A DNA stretch of 64,000 bases. Origin: Siphonobacter sp. BAB-5405 (GTDB lineage Bacteria > Bacteroidota > Bacteroidia > Cytophagales > Spirosomataceae). The stretch's first letter is position 1. The number at the start of each line of letters is the position of its first letter. Both the position numbers and the translations under genes were made by a program. The stretch is from positions 278,357-342,356 of the forward strand of contig NZ_NJAG01000045.1 in the NCBI RefSeq assembly GCF_002872335.1, read 5' to 3'. Under the pieces are notes generated by a model, which searched no databases, was not told the DNA's origin, and saw nothing but the letters and a program-made list of their open reading frames with translations. Positions 9,803-19,177 of this stretch are shown here, in pieces.

Positions 9803-10048
9803 TTAGTTGAACCGTAACAAGGTACGCGACTCGCAGGCTCCGTTCATATAATCAATGGCTAACAGAGCAATGGCACGACCTTGTCGGGTTTGCAACAGGG
9901 GAATAGAGCGGTACGTTGTCCGGCCATCGATCAGAATGGATAAAGCTTCCTGAAAGCCTTCGGAGTCCTGTTCCGCAGTACGAATATCTTTGAGTTTTTC
10001 ACGAAGTAAAGAAATCGTCTTTTTGATCTGTTGATTATTGGGTTTCAT
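9803..10048 (-). CDS. Hypothetical 81-residue protein
   Basis: Not recognised. The product is soluble and charged, with a helical N-terminal half (NNQQIKKTISLLREKLKDIRTAEQD) followed by DGRTTYRSIPLLQTRQGRAIALLAIDYMNG. There is no signal peptide or membrane segment. A terminator follows at 9611-9648. It lies 80 bases downstream of another unknown gene on the same strand (10129-10671), so the two may be co-transcribed. Codon use resembles the neighbouring genes, which supports it being real. Confidence 0.55.
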   Translation of the reverse strand: MKPNNQQIKKTISLLREKLKDIRTAEQDSEGFQEALSILIDGRTTYRSIPLLQTRQGRAIALLAIDYMNGACESRTLLRFN

Positions 10049-10128
10049 AGTATAAGTAGATAAGGATGACTAGACGCTGAAGTCCGGGAAATGAAAAGCA
10101 ACAAGCCTGTTAGTCGAATGATTATAGA

Positions 10129-10671
10129 CTAGGCTTTAGAATTGAAAGGAGCAGAAAAGAGCCGCCAGTTTCTGTACAGCTCTTGACGTTTCGGGGATGA
10201 ACCACCCACGGGGTGATTATCGGACGTACCGAAGAAATCGCCTAATTCCACGGCCACCCGTTTCAGGTGTTTATTCAGATAAATTCGCTGATTATCGATA
10301 AAGAAACCAAGCTCCTGGTCCTGCTCAACGGTGAAGAATGAGCCATTCGAGAAATAACCGGTACCCGCATTGAAATAACGATTGAGTCGATTCGCGGGTA
10401 TGTCGCCGGCTAATTCCGTAGATACGTCCGGAAGACATTTTTGCATCCATTCCACCAGGGAGGTTATGTCCTGCACTTTACCCGCTACGCCAACACCTTC
10501 TCTAAAATCAATGCGGTGACCTCGTTCCTCGGCTCTGGTTAGTAGGTCATGGGTAAGTGTAATGAGTTCGGCAAAATCTTTTTTCCAGGGGCCCTCCTCC
10601 AAAGAATCAGGAGCAAAGGATGGGCTGTCGAGTAAGGTATGTAAACGAGTAAGCATATGAGAAGTGTCCAT
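10129..10671 (-). CDS. Hypothetical 180-residue protein
   Basis: Not recognised. The product is soluble with no signal peptide. It contains HRIDFREGVGVAGKVQDITSLVEWMQ, a central NRLNRYFNAGTGYFSNGSFFTVEQD, and a C-terminal half rich in aromatic residues. Predicted secondary structure would be helical at the N-terminus and mixed after residue 90. It is upstream of the 81-residue gene on the same strand. The 600 bases upstream have no gene, so the promoter for both probably lies there. Confidence 0.6.
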   Translation of the reverse strand: MDTSHMLTRLHTLLDSPSFAPDSLEEGPWKKDFAELITLTHDLLTRAEERGHRIDFREGVGVAGKVQDITSLVEWMQKCLPDVSTELAGDIPANRLNRYFNAGTGYFSNGSFFTVEQDQELGFFIDNQRIYLNKHLKRVAVELGDFFGTSDNHPVGGSSPKRQELYRNWRLFSAPFNSKA

Positions 10672-11270
10672 AGTACGAGGGGTAGTCAGTGAAAAGAGGA
10701 AATGGAATGGCCAGAAAGAAGAATCATTTATCCAGGGTATAAACCAAGAATCAAAAAACGAGGTACTGGCTGTACCTAACGTTTCCTTAAGGGGCGGCAG
10801 TTAATACCGGAAATTCTAGAACGGGACGTACTGGAAATAGGGCATAAATGCCTGAGAAAGAAATGAGGTAAAAAGGCGGCGAATGCTCGTTTTGAACGTA
10901 AACATGATCGTTGGGAATAACCGAACCGAATCAGGATGCTAACCCAAAGCGAGGCAGTACGTGAAGAAAACAGACCTGGAAAGGTCTGAAAAACAGAACC
11001 CTGACTAAGAAAAATGATTCCAAACGCAGGTTCATTCTAGTATCCTAACTGGATTACTGCCGGTCCGGTTCATTTTTGGGGCAAAAGAAATTAATCCGCT
11101 TCGGTAGGGCGGGGCCTGAAAAGCGGGTGAACTGCGTTCCGTGGGAGTATTCTGGCGTAAAAGATAGGATTGGTGTGGGGAATCGAATCCTGGATACAAC
11201 AAGCCGACTTTTGGCTACAAGCGGCTCGCCCCTGCCGCCGTTCTTTGCCTAAACATTAGTCATCGAACCA
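10672..11270. other. 600-base intergenic region between divergent genes
   Basis: No convincing reading frame. A small hairpin, CAGACC/GGTCTG, sits at 10971-10988. The region must hold the promoters for the minus-strand pair (10671) and the plus-strand SDR-AraC pair (11271), but I could not pick out confident -7/-33 elements. Confidence 0.4.
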
Positions 11271-12089
11271 ATGAAATACACACTTGTAACCGGAGCATCC
11301 GCTGGCATTGGCGAAGCACTGGCCCGAAAATTAGCCCAGCGAAAACACAACTTGGTACTCGTCGCCCGAAATGCCGAAAAACTCGCTGAGATGCGTAAAC
11401 AGCTTCAGCAGCAGTATGGGATTCAGGTAGCTTTCATCGCAGCCGATTTGTCCAAGCCAGATGCTCCGGAACAGATTTTCCGTGAAACGCAGCAGCAAAA
11501 CTGGGAAATTGAGGCCCTCGTCAATAACGCGGGGATTGGGTCCGGCGGCGAATTTGCTACGCTTTCGCTGGCATCGGAGCTGGCCTTGCTGCAACTCAAC
11601 AACGCCTCGCTGGTAGCGATGACGCACCTCTTTCTGCAACCCATGCGTGAACGCAGACGCGGCACGATTATCAACGTGGCGTCGATGGCCGCCTTTGCTC
11701 CCATCCCTTACATGGCTACCTACGCCGCCAGCAAAGCCTTTGTGCGTTCCTTTACCGAAGCCATCGCCGAGGAATGCCAGCCTGATGGGGTCCATCTGAT
11801 GCTCTTTGCTCCCGGACTAACGAAAACGAATTTCAACGAATCCGCCGGGATCAATAATGAAAAGTCCATTGGGCTAAACTCGGACTATCAAACGGCGGTG
11901 CATCAGACTGCCGATGAAGTGGCGGATGAGTTACTGAAAGCCTGGGATGCGAAAAAACAGTTTTACATCTCCGGTAGTAGAAACCGTCTGGGCTTTCGTC
12001 TTGTCGCTTTAATACCTCATCCTACGATTGCCCGGTACATGGCCCGTTCGTACCGGAAAAAACTAGCTCAACAATCACTACCTTCGTAA
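11271..12089 (+). CDS. SDR oxidoreductase, DltE/YqjQ-like group
   Basis: A 272-residue SDR. TGASAGIG is at residues 7-14, the VARN motif around 31-34, NNAG at 85-88, the catalytic serine at 138 in INVASMAAF, and Y151-x3-K155 in ATYAASKAF. The C-terminus (IPHPTIARYMARSYRKKLAQ) is a basic amphipathic helix seen in this SDR subgroup. The substrate is unknown. The stop codon lies two bases before the ATG of the AraC gene, so the two are an operon and the regulator probably controls this enzyme. Confidence 0.9.
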   Translation: MKYTLVTGASAGIGEALARKLAQRKHNLVLVARNAEKLAEMRKQLQQQYGIQVAFIAADLSKPDAPEQIFRETQQQNWEIEALVNNAGIGSGGEFATLSLASELALLQLNNASLVAMTHLFLQPMRERRRGTIINVASMAAFAPIPYMATYAASKAFVRSFTEAIAEECQPDGVHLMLFAPGLTKTNFNESAGINNEKSIGLNSDYQTAVHQTADEVADELLKAWDAKKQFYISGSRNRLGFRLVALIPHPTIARYMARSYRKKLAQQSLPS

Positions 12090-12091
12090 GC

Positions 12092-13003
12092 ATGGAAACG
12101 ACGCCCACCGTTCATATTCAGTCCATCACGCAGCTGCACCAGCTTTTGGAGCAGCCCAAACCCCGCCATCCGCTGGTGAGCCTGATTCGGTTTGAAGATT
12201 TCCCTGCGATAAAAATTGAACAGCGAACCCGGCTGATTTCGGACTGTTACCAGATCACCCTGAAAAAGGAATGTCCCTGTAAGATTCAGTACGGACAAAG
12301 CCGGTTTGATTTTGACGAGGGGGTGATGGCCTGCTTTGCTCCGAAACAGGTAAACTTTATCGATCAGGATTTTGCCTTCGCTACGGCGGGCTGGCAACTC
12401 TCCATCCATCCGGATTTTCTGCGGAATTACCCGCTGGGCAGCAAAATCAAAAACTATGGATTTTTCGATTACTCGGTCAATGAAGCCCTGATTCTCTCCG
12501 AAGAAGAGCAACGCCGGATTGAAATCATCTTTCTTCAAATGCTGGAAGAATCCCGGCTTCCCATTGACCACTTTAGTCAGGATGCCTGGATTGCTCACCT
12601 GGAACTGCTGTTAACGTATTGCAATCGCTATTACAATCGGCAGTTTATTACCCGGAAAGCCGTCAGCAGTGAGTTACTGGATAAGGTTCAAAAACTACTG
12701 GACGAATACTTTGCTTCCCAGGAATCCAATAAGGGCTTACCCACCGCTCAGTACTTGGCAGAGAGCCTGCATCTATCCTCTAAATACCTGAGCGACTGCC
12801 TGAAACAATTGACGGGCAGCACGACCCAGCAGTTAATTCACGAAAGACTCATCGAGCAGGCCAAAGAAAAGCTATCGACGACCAGCCTCTCCGTGGGTGA
12901 AATTGCGTATCAGTTAGGGTTTGAGTATCCGCAGTCGTTTAGTAAACTTTTCAAAGCCAAAACCAACCAGACCCCGCTGGAATTCAGGGCGTTTTATAAT
13001 TAG
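12092..13003 (+). CDS. AraC-family transcriptional regulator (AraC-1)
   Basis: A 303-residue regulator with an N-terminal cupin-like sensor half (LIRFEDFPAIKIEQRTRLISDCYQ onward) and a C-terminal double helix-turn-helix from about residue 205. The second HTH reads VGEIAYQLGFEYPQSFSKLFKAKTNQTPLEFR, a textbook AraC signature. It follows the SDR gene by two bases. A closely related, damaged copy (AraC-2) lies 660 bases further on in the opposite orientation. The two share FxDYSVNEAL/FFSYATNKAL-type sequence and LLTYxNRxYxRQF, so they arose by duplication. Confidence 0.92.
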   Translation: METTPTVHIQSITQLHQLLEQPKPRHPLVSLIRFEDFPAIKIEQRTRLISDCYQITLKKECPCKIQYGQSRFDFDEGVMACFAPKQVNFIDQDFAFATAGWQLSIHPDFLRNYPLGSKIKNYGFFDYSVNEALILSEEEQRRIEIIFLQMLEESRLPIDHFSQDAWIAHLELLLTYCNRYYNRQFITRKAVSSELLDKVQKLLDEYFASQESNKGLPTAQYLAESLHLSSKYLSDCLKQLTGSTTQQLIHERLIEQAKEKLSTTSLSVGEIAYQLGFEYPQSFSKLFKAKTNQTPLEFRAFYN

Positions 13004-13568
13004 GCGGGACCGTTATTTACCCATACGAAGGGATGAACTATTCGGTGTAAACCGTGGTGGTGGTGAGTCCGAAAAGAGGCTTTCTGACGGGCCTTATTTT
13101 CCAGGGTGAGCTGGCTGGCCCGACGTTCCATTTCAGCTAATGCGGGTACATTCCACTGGGCTCGTTCTTCATCCGTCGTGTCCGGATCTATGTCCCACAA
13201 GCGGTACCGACCCCCATCCGAAACGAGTTGCGTACCATATTTTTGGGGCTGACCCTGGTACATGTGCCAGCGGTCCAATGCGGCTGCGGCTAACCATTCT
13301 ACTGCCGGATTACCCAGTTCTACGCTTGTCAAGGCTAATTGGTGAGCCGACCAGATTTCGTCGATGCTATCTCCGTGCTGAAAAATGAGAGCCGCGTGGT
13401 GTAATCCTGAGCGGTAATAACTCGCCCTTCGTTGATTAAGGTCTGAACCTGTGTGCGTCGCTCGCGATCTCTGGTTCGTAAGGTCTCGTACGCCGGGGTG
13501 CCCACCTCTGGATAAGGAATCCGTTCGTTCTGATCCGCTTCGAAAAGCGTATATAAAGCATCAGGCAT
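13000..13568 (-). CDS. DUF6624-like protein, single-base frameshift
   Basis: The order ADQNERIPYPEVGTP, then ITAQDY, then IFQHGDS, then WLAAAALDRWHMYQGQPQKYGTQ is characteristic of DUF6624 proteins, whose function is unknown. The frame breaks near 13400. One base added there converts DYTTRLSFFS into DYxHAALIFQHGDSIDEIWSAHQLALTS and joins the two halves into a 189-residue protein. There is no signal peptide at the chosen start. The gene overlaps the end of AraC-1 by four bases in convergent orientation. Confidence 0.72.
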
Positions 13569-13665
13569 ACAAGCTGGCTCGGTAAGATTGCGGTGTACAA
13601 TAAAACGTTTCTAAAAGACTCAATCCTCAACGAGAGGTCCCTCGTTTTATTCAATACCTTCCTTG

Positions 13666-14555
13666 CTAAGGAGAAGCAATTTGCATCGATAGTCGGAATC
13701 CGACGGGCGTCATACCCGTTTTTTTCTTGAACAGGCGACTGAAGTACTGCGGATATTCAAACCCAAGCTGGTAGGCCGTTTCATTGACCGATGCGGAGGT
13801 GACCAGGAGTAATCGTTTCGCTTTTTCAATCAGGGCGTGGTGAATGTGCTGCTGGGTATTCTGACTCGTGAGCGTACGAAGCATGTCACTCAGGTAAGCC
13901 GGTGATACATTCAGCTCATCGGCTAGTTCCTGTACGGTAGGAATGGAATGCTCGCTGGGTTGGGTAAAGTGAGCCGCGAGGCGGTACTCAAAACGCATCA
14001 GTAGTGAATCCGGCTCCCGATTGGATTCAGGGGTCCGGCGGGTTAGAAACTGACGGTGATAAAACCGGTTGGCATAGGTTAGCAACAGGTCACTCTGAGC
14101 GACGAGCACGTCCTGACTAAACAAATCAATGGGCCGCTCAACTTCCGCCCGAATGGTATTGATGAGCTAATTAAGCGTAGCTTCTTCGGCAGCCGACAAG
14201 TGCAGGGCCTTGTTGGTCGCGTAGGAAAAGAAACCATAACGCATGATTTTCTGACCCAAGGAGTATTTAGCCAGCAGGTCGGGATGAACCAGTAGGCTCC
14301 AGCCCTTCAGACTTTCAAAGATTTCAGCAAGTTCCTCCGCATTGGCCAGCCAGCATCCCTGTCCGGGTGCCAGAAAGCTGAGGACCCCTTCGTGAAATCG
14401 TAGGAAGTGTGTCCATAGCGAATGGCTGCCTAACTCAAGCCCTGTTTTATCGAAATCAGGTAAAATTTGCTGTATGACCGGAGTCAGAACGGCCGGGGCA
14501 TCACGTCAATAGGCTGCTGATGCGTAGCGTAAATATCATCATTTATAATCTTCAT
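13666..14555 (-). pseudogene. AraC-family regulator paralogue (AraC-2), frameshift plus in-frame stop
   Basis: The C-terminal 152 residues are an intact AraC DNA-binding domain (ELADELNVSPAYLSDMLRTL, then VNETAYQLGFEYPQYFSRLFKKK). Upstream the same frame continues through KGWSLLVHPDLLAKYSLGQK and YGFFSYATNKALHLSAAEEATLN to a TAG at 14167-14169, where AraC-1 has a sense codon. A further break occurs at the GGGG run 14495-14498, where one extra G restores PPAVLTPVIQQILPDF. Fully repaired it would be 296 residues, against 303 for AraC-1. The stop is a substitution, not an indel, so this copy may truly be dead. Whether the ATG at 14555 is the native start is uncertain because the neighbouring SUKH frame can be read into it. 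Confidence 0.7.
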
Positions 14556-14582
14556 CCCTACATACTCTGCCTCACCAATGGA

Positions 14583-14911
14583 TTAGCAAAACAGAAGCAT
14601 ATGCTCGTCCCAGTCGTCACCAAAGTTCTCTTGTTGAAACCTGTTTTCATCTACTAATTCTTGGCAGCTTAGGAATCGGTATCCACCTGTATCTTCGAAT
14701 TCATAAAAAGTAACTCCATTATATTTCCGTAGAAAAGCTACTAAATCAATAGGTAATTTGAAGTCGAAGTAAGATCCACAAGCTATGAGTTCCTGTTCGT
14801 GAGCTTTTTCCGAATAGTAAATTTTGAAAGAAGACCCTCGTAGGTTCGTACTCCTCCTTTCTGGCTTTCTTGATGTAACTGCCCTATCTTATCAAACCAT
14901 TCCTTTTTCAT
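14583..14911 (-). pseudogene. SUKH (SMI1/KNR4)-like protein, frameshifted and possibly truncated
   Basis: From the ATG at 14911 the frame reads MKKEWFDKIGQLHQESQKGG and runs out. Adding one base in the plus-strand CCC at 14835-14837 continues it as GSSFKIYYSEKAHEQEL, then LPIDLVAFLRKYNGVTFYEF and YRFLSCQELVDEN, ending in FGDDWDEHMLLFC. The LPxDLxxFLxxYNG...YEFxDTGGYRFLSxxE pattern is that of SUKH domains, many of which are immunity proteins against polymorphic toxins. The stop at 14583-14585 looks early. In-frame sequence beyond it (SIGEAEYVGMKI) resembles the usual SUKH continuation, so the stop may be a mutation. No toxin gene is nearby. Confidence 0.6.
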
Positions 14912-14997
14912 AGTAGAAAAAAGCACTTAAATAAACCAATACAATAACGGAAAGATAGTAAGTATAATAGATCCTAACATATTCTTTCTAAAACCAT

Positions 14998-15042
14998 ATA
15001 AAGTGAAGGAGCCCGATTTGGTGTCGGGCTCCTTCACTTTAT
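14998..15042 (-). terminator. Strong terminator at end of trehalose operon
   Basis: A perfect 19-bp stem (14998-15016 with 15024-15042) has a 7-base loop. On the minus strand the stem is followed by TATGGTTTT. It lies 23 bases past the stop of the treY-malQ gene. Confidence 0.85.
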
Positions 15043-15065
15043 GTGCACGGGTCTTTATTACCCCC

Positions 15066-18000
15066 TTATCCCCGGTGATAAATCTCAGCCCAGGTTCGGA
15101 GCTGCTTTTCGTGAACGGCGGTAAACTGCTCGGGCAGTAGTCGCCATTTCCAGCAGGCACTGTTACCGGCGGGCGTGTTCATCCGGGCCTTTTCATCCAG
15201 TCCCAGTACATCCTGTAAGGGTAAGATGGCCGTTTGGGCCACGGAAGCATAGGCCAGCCGAATCATGACGAAATGAATTGTCTCTTCGGACAGGGAGCCG
15301 CCCACATATTTTTCCAGGTTTCGGTGTTCTTCCGGGGACAAATCCTGCCGGAACCAACCCTTCGTCGTGTTGTTATCGTGCGTACCCGTGTAGACTAGAC
15401 TCAGTGGCAGGTGATTATGCGGAATATTGACCGAACGCGGCATGTCGTCGCTAAAGGCAAAATGCAGGACCCGCATACCGGGCAGCATAAATTCATCCCG
15501 CAACTGATAGACATCCTCGCCAATATCACCCAGGTCTTCAGCAATCAGCGACAGGCTTCCCAGTTTTTCCTGTAAAATCTGGAAAAATTCGGCTCCGGGG
15601 CCGGGTTTCCAGGCTCCGTTTTTAGCCGTTTTTTCCTCGGCGGGTACTTCCCAGTAACTGGCGAAAGCCCGGAAGTGATCCAATCGCAGGCGATCGTACA
15701 ATTCCATGTTCTTTTCAATCCGATCAATCCACCAGTCGTACTGGCGGGCTTTCAGCACGTCCCAACGGTACAAAGGCATACCCCAGCGTTGCCCTTCTTC
15801 GTTGAAATAATCGGGTGGTACGCCCGCTACGCAGGTCATTTCACCCTGTTCATCCAGGTGGAAAATTTCCGGGTTAGCCCAGACATCCACAGAATCGTAA
15901 CTGGGATAAAAAGGTAAGTCGCCCAGGAATTGTACATTCTGCTGGTTACCATACGCCCGTAACTCCCGCCATTGTTGGAAGAAGATAAACTGCACCCATT
16001 TTTCGTAGGTAAGTTCCGCTTCGTGTTCGCAGGCAAACGCGATCAGGGTTCCCGACTCCCGCATTTTGTAGGGTTGCGGCCACTCAGACCAGGACTTTTG
16101 CTGCTGATAATTTTTCAGCACCACAAATAAGGCATAGTCGTCGAGCCACTCGGATTCCTGCTGACAAAATTCACGGAAGGCTTTTCGCCAGTAAATGGAA
16201 GCCGATTGTTGAAATTTCTGATACGCCTTGGCGAGCATCTGGGTTTTCAGCTCGTTCACCCGCTCGTAATCGACCTGCGACTGAGCCGGAAGCTGATACG
16301 GCTCCAGGTCCTTCAGCCAGCCGTGTTCCAGTAATTTTTCCGGACTAATCAGTAGGGGATTGCCCGCCCGGCTTGAGATGGAACTATACGGCGAATACGC
16401 CTGATCGACTCCCGTTGGATTGAGCGGTAACAGCTGCCAGTAGCTTTGTTTACTACGGGAAAGGGCATCCACGAAGGCATGGGCCTGAGTCCCAGATCAC
16501 CAATACCAAAGTTGGAAGGCAACGAAGTGACGGAAAGTAAGATACCCGCATTGCGGTCCAGCATTTCCGGTTCGCCCTGTAATAAAGCCAGGGGTAACTG
16601 GTGGAACAAATCCTGTACGCGTAATGATTCGACCGGCATTCCCAGCAAATTGAGCCAGGTTTGGGGAGCTTCTTCGGGTATTACAATCTGCGTATCCTTC
16701 CAGTCGATTTCCAGTACCGAACACTTCTGCTTTTCTCCGAGTTGGGCCGCGTGTAGTGGTACAGCTACGATGAACCAGTTTTGCTGGTACCGGCGGGCAA
16801 AAGCCAGGACGTGCTCGGCGTATGCTCCGGTCACCTGCAAGGGCAGATATAATCCTTCCGCGAAGGTTTCCGCGTGTTCGCCGCGTTTCAGGAAGAGCTG
16901 ATGCGTCAACCAGAGTTTAATTTGTCCGGTAAAGCGACGTTTCCATAAATCGGCTACCGTAACGCGGTCCAGTTCATCCAGCCACTGCTGACGAAGCTCG
17001 TAATCAACGGGGCGGCGGTTGTCCGGATCTACTAAGCTCAAATCCCAGGATTCAGTACCCTGATACACGTCCGGTACGCCGGGAGCAGTAAATTTCAATA
17101 GCGTCTGAGCCAGGGAATTGACAATACCCCAGTCGGCTATTTTCCGGTGGAAAGGTTCGAACGCAGTCCAGAATTCCCCTTCCTGATCCAGCAATTGTCC
17201 GGCAAAACCCTGAGCTGCCTGCTCGTAGTCTTCATTAGGCTTGGTCCAGTTGGAGTGAAGTTTAGCTTCCCGTAAGGCTTTTTGCAGGTATTCGTTGAGC
17301 CGTTGCGGGAATTCATCTTCGTCCTGCCCCGGCATGGGGTACGCCCCAAGTACGGTCTGAAAAATAAAATACTGATCGCTGGGGTCCAGTTCCGCGTGGC
17401 GATGGGCCGCTGACCATTCTTCCACGGTCTTGAGCCATTCCTGCGGTAAATCGGTGAGTACGTTGAGTCTGGCTCGGACGTCCTCGCCCCGTTTGGTATC
17501 GTGCGTGGAGGTGCCATTCAGCGACAGAGGCCACTTCTGCTGCCGATCCCGCATGAGCTGGTGGAAATGTTCCGGGCTAAGTCCGAATTCGGCAACGGAA
17601 TCGCCCACTTCATTGTGACCAATAAAGCGGTGATAGGTATACAGCAGCGTATCTTCCACGCCTTTCGCCATGAGCGGTCCCGAAAACTGCATGCACCGCT
17701 GGTAGAAGGGCAGAGATTCATCCTGATTAAACAGCGTATCCTGCAAAGCCGTTAGTGTCTTTTTCAACTTCGGCTGATCCGCTTCAATGGCAGCAAATAC
17801 CGCACGGATCGCTTCCTGTTCAGCGGGCTCCAGGGGCCACTGGTTACCGTAATTGCGGTACACCGGGCAATAAATCAGCCATTGAGCAATGGCTTCCCGT
17901 AGCTCTTCCTCAGGCAACTCAGGCAGATCCAGTTGACCGTATAGCCGTACCAGATTGGTCAACTCGCCCGCCATATGGTCGAAAAGAATGGCCGCTTTCT

Positions 18001-19177
18001 TGCGGTGAATCTGTTCGAGAATAGGAGTACGATCGCCCGTCAATTTCTCGTAATACTCGGTAAATGCTTGTTCACTATTGGTATTGGTAAACAGGTTGTT
18101 GACGTACGAAAGAAAATCGTAACCTGTATTGCCTTCAATGGACCAGTACTCGGGCAACTCTTCACCCGGTTCAAGAATTTTCTCTACCGTCAGATACGTT
18201 TCCGGCCCGGCCAGTTCACGCAGTTGTTGCAGGTACGCGGTCGGATCGTACAGCCCATCGATGTGATCGACACGGAGGCCCTGAAAGACGCCCGTATCCA
18301 CCAGCGTCTGGATGTACTTGTGAAAATGCTCAAATACCTCGGGTTGCTGGATGTTGAGGCAAATGAGGCCATTTACCGTAAAAAACCGCCGAAAGTTGAT
18401 TTGCGTATCGGTTTCCGCGTAAAAGCAGAGGCGGTAATACTGTTCATCGGCGAGTTGCTGAATTTTTTCCGGGTCTTTGTTCCAGCTTTCCAGTAACTCC
18501 TCCAGATCCGCATGCAGCTCCGTTTGCTCGGCTAAAGGTGTCCAGACCTGTTCAACGAGTGTCACGCCGTACAGACCATCGTCTTCGATACGTTCCAGTT
18601 GCTGAAAGGCTTTCGAAAGGGAGGCCGCTTGGGGCAAGGCTTCCAGTACGCGGCCAACCGAAGGTGTACTCAAGGGGAAATCCATTTCATTCACCACTAG
18701 CACCAGCTGCTTGTTGTGGTAGGCAACTTTCAAGTCGCCCTTTTGGATTACCTCTTCCAGCGATTCCCCGAGGAAGGGAGCCATAATCTGGCCCGGACTG
18801 ACGGGATTATCCCAGTCAATGTCAAAAAATGAAGCGTAAACCGAACGTTTGCCTTTCTGAAAAACATCCCAAATCCACAGGTTCGAAGGGGTGTAAGCCA
18901 TGTGATTGGGTACAATATCCTGCAACCAGCCAATGCCTTTTTCCTGCAATTGAGACTGAATCCGCAGTAAATCCGCTTCCGTACCAATTTCAGGATTGAT
19001 CCGGTGGGGATTCAGTCCATCGTACCCATGCGTACTGCCGGGCGTCGATTCAAAAATGGGCGAGGCATACAGCGTTTGAATGCCCAGTTTCTGTAAATAG
19101 GGTATAATGGCTTCGAGTTCCTTAAAGGAGAACGCCTTGTGAAGTTGAAATCGATAGGTAGCGATGGGGTTATTCAT
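15066..19177 (-). CDS. treY-malQ: TreY-MalQ fusion: maltooligosyl trehalose synthase + 4-alpha-glucanotransferase, one frameshift in the MalQ part
   Basis: The N-terminal ~870 residues are TreY (GH13_26), which isomerises the reducing-end glucose of maltodextrins to an alpha,alpha-1,1 link. It starts MNNPIATYRFQLHKAFSF, with LRVDHIDGLYDP, VEKILEPGEELP and STHDTKRGEDVRAR carrying the catalytic residues. Without any stop the frame runs into a GH77 amylomaltase starting MLDRNAGILLSVTSLPSNFG (ATG at 16564). This has DRLRLDHFRAF, LIAEDLGDIG and YTGTHDNNTTKGW as its catalytic motifs. One base is missing near 16489; restoring it gives IGDLGPQAHAFVDALSRS. The repaired protein is 1370 residues. I chose the ATG at 19177, which overlaps the treZ-1 stop by 8 bases and so is translationally coupled. 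A longer start at 19246 would lie inside treZ-1. Confidence 0.85.
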
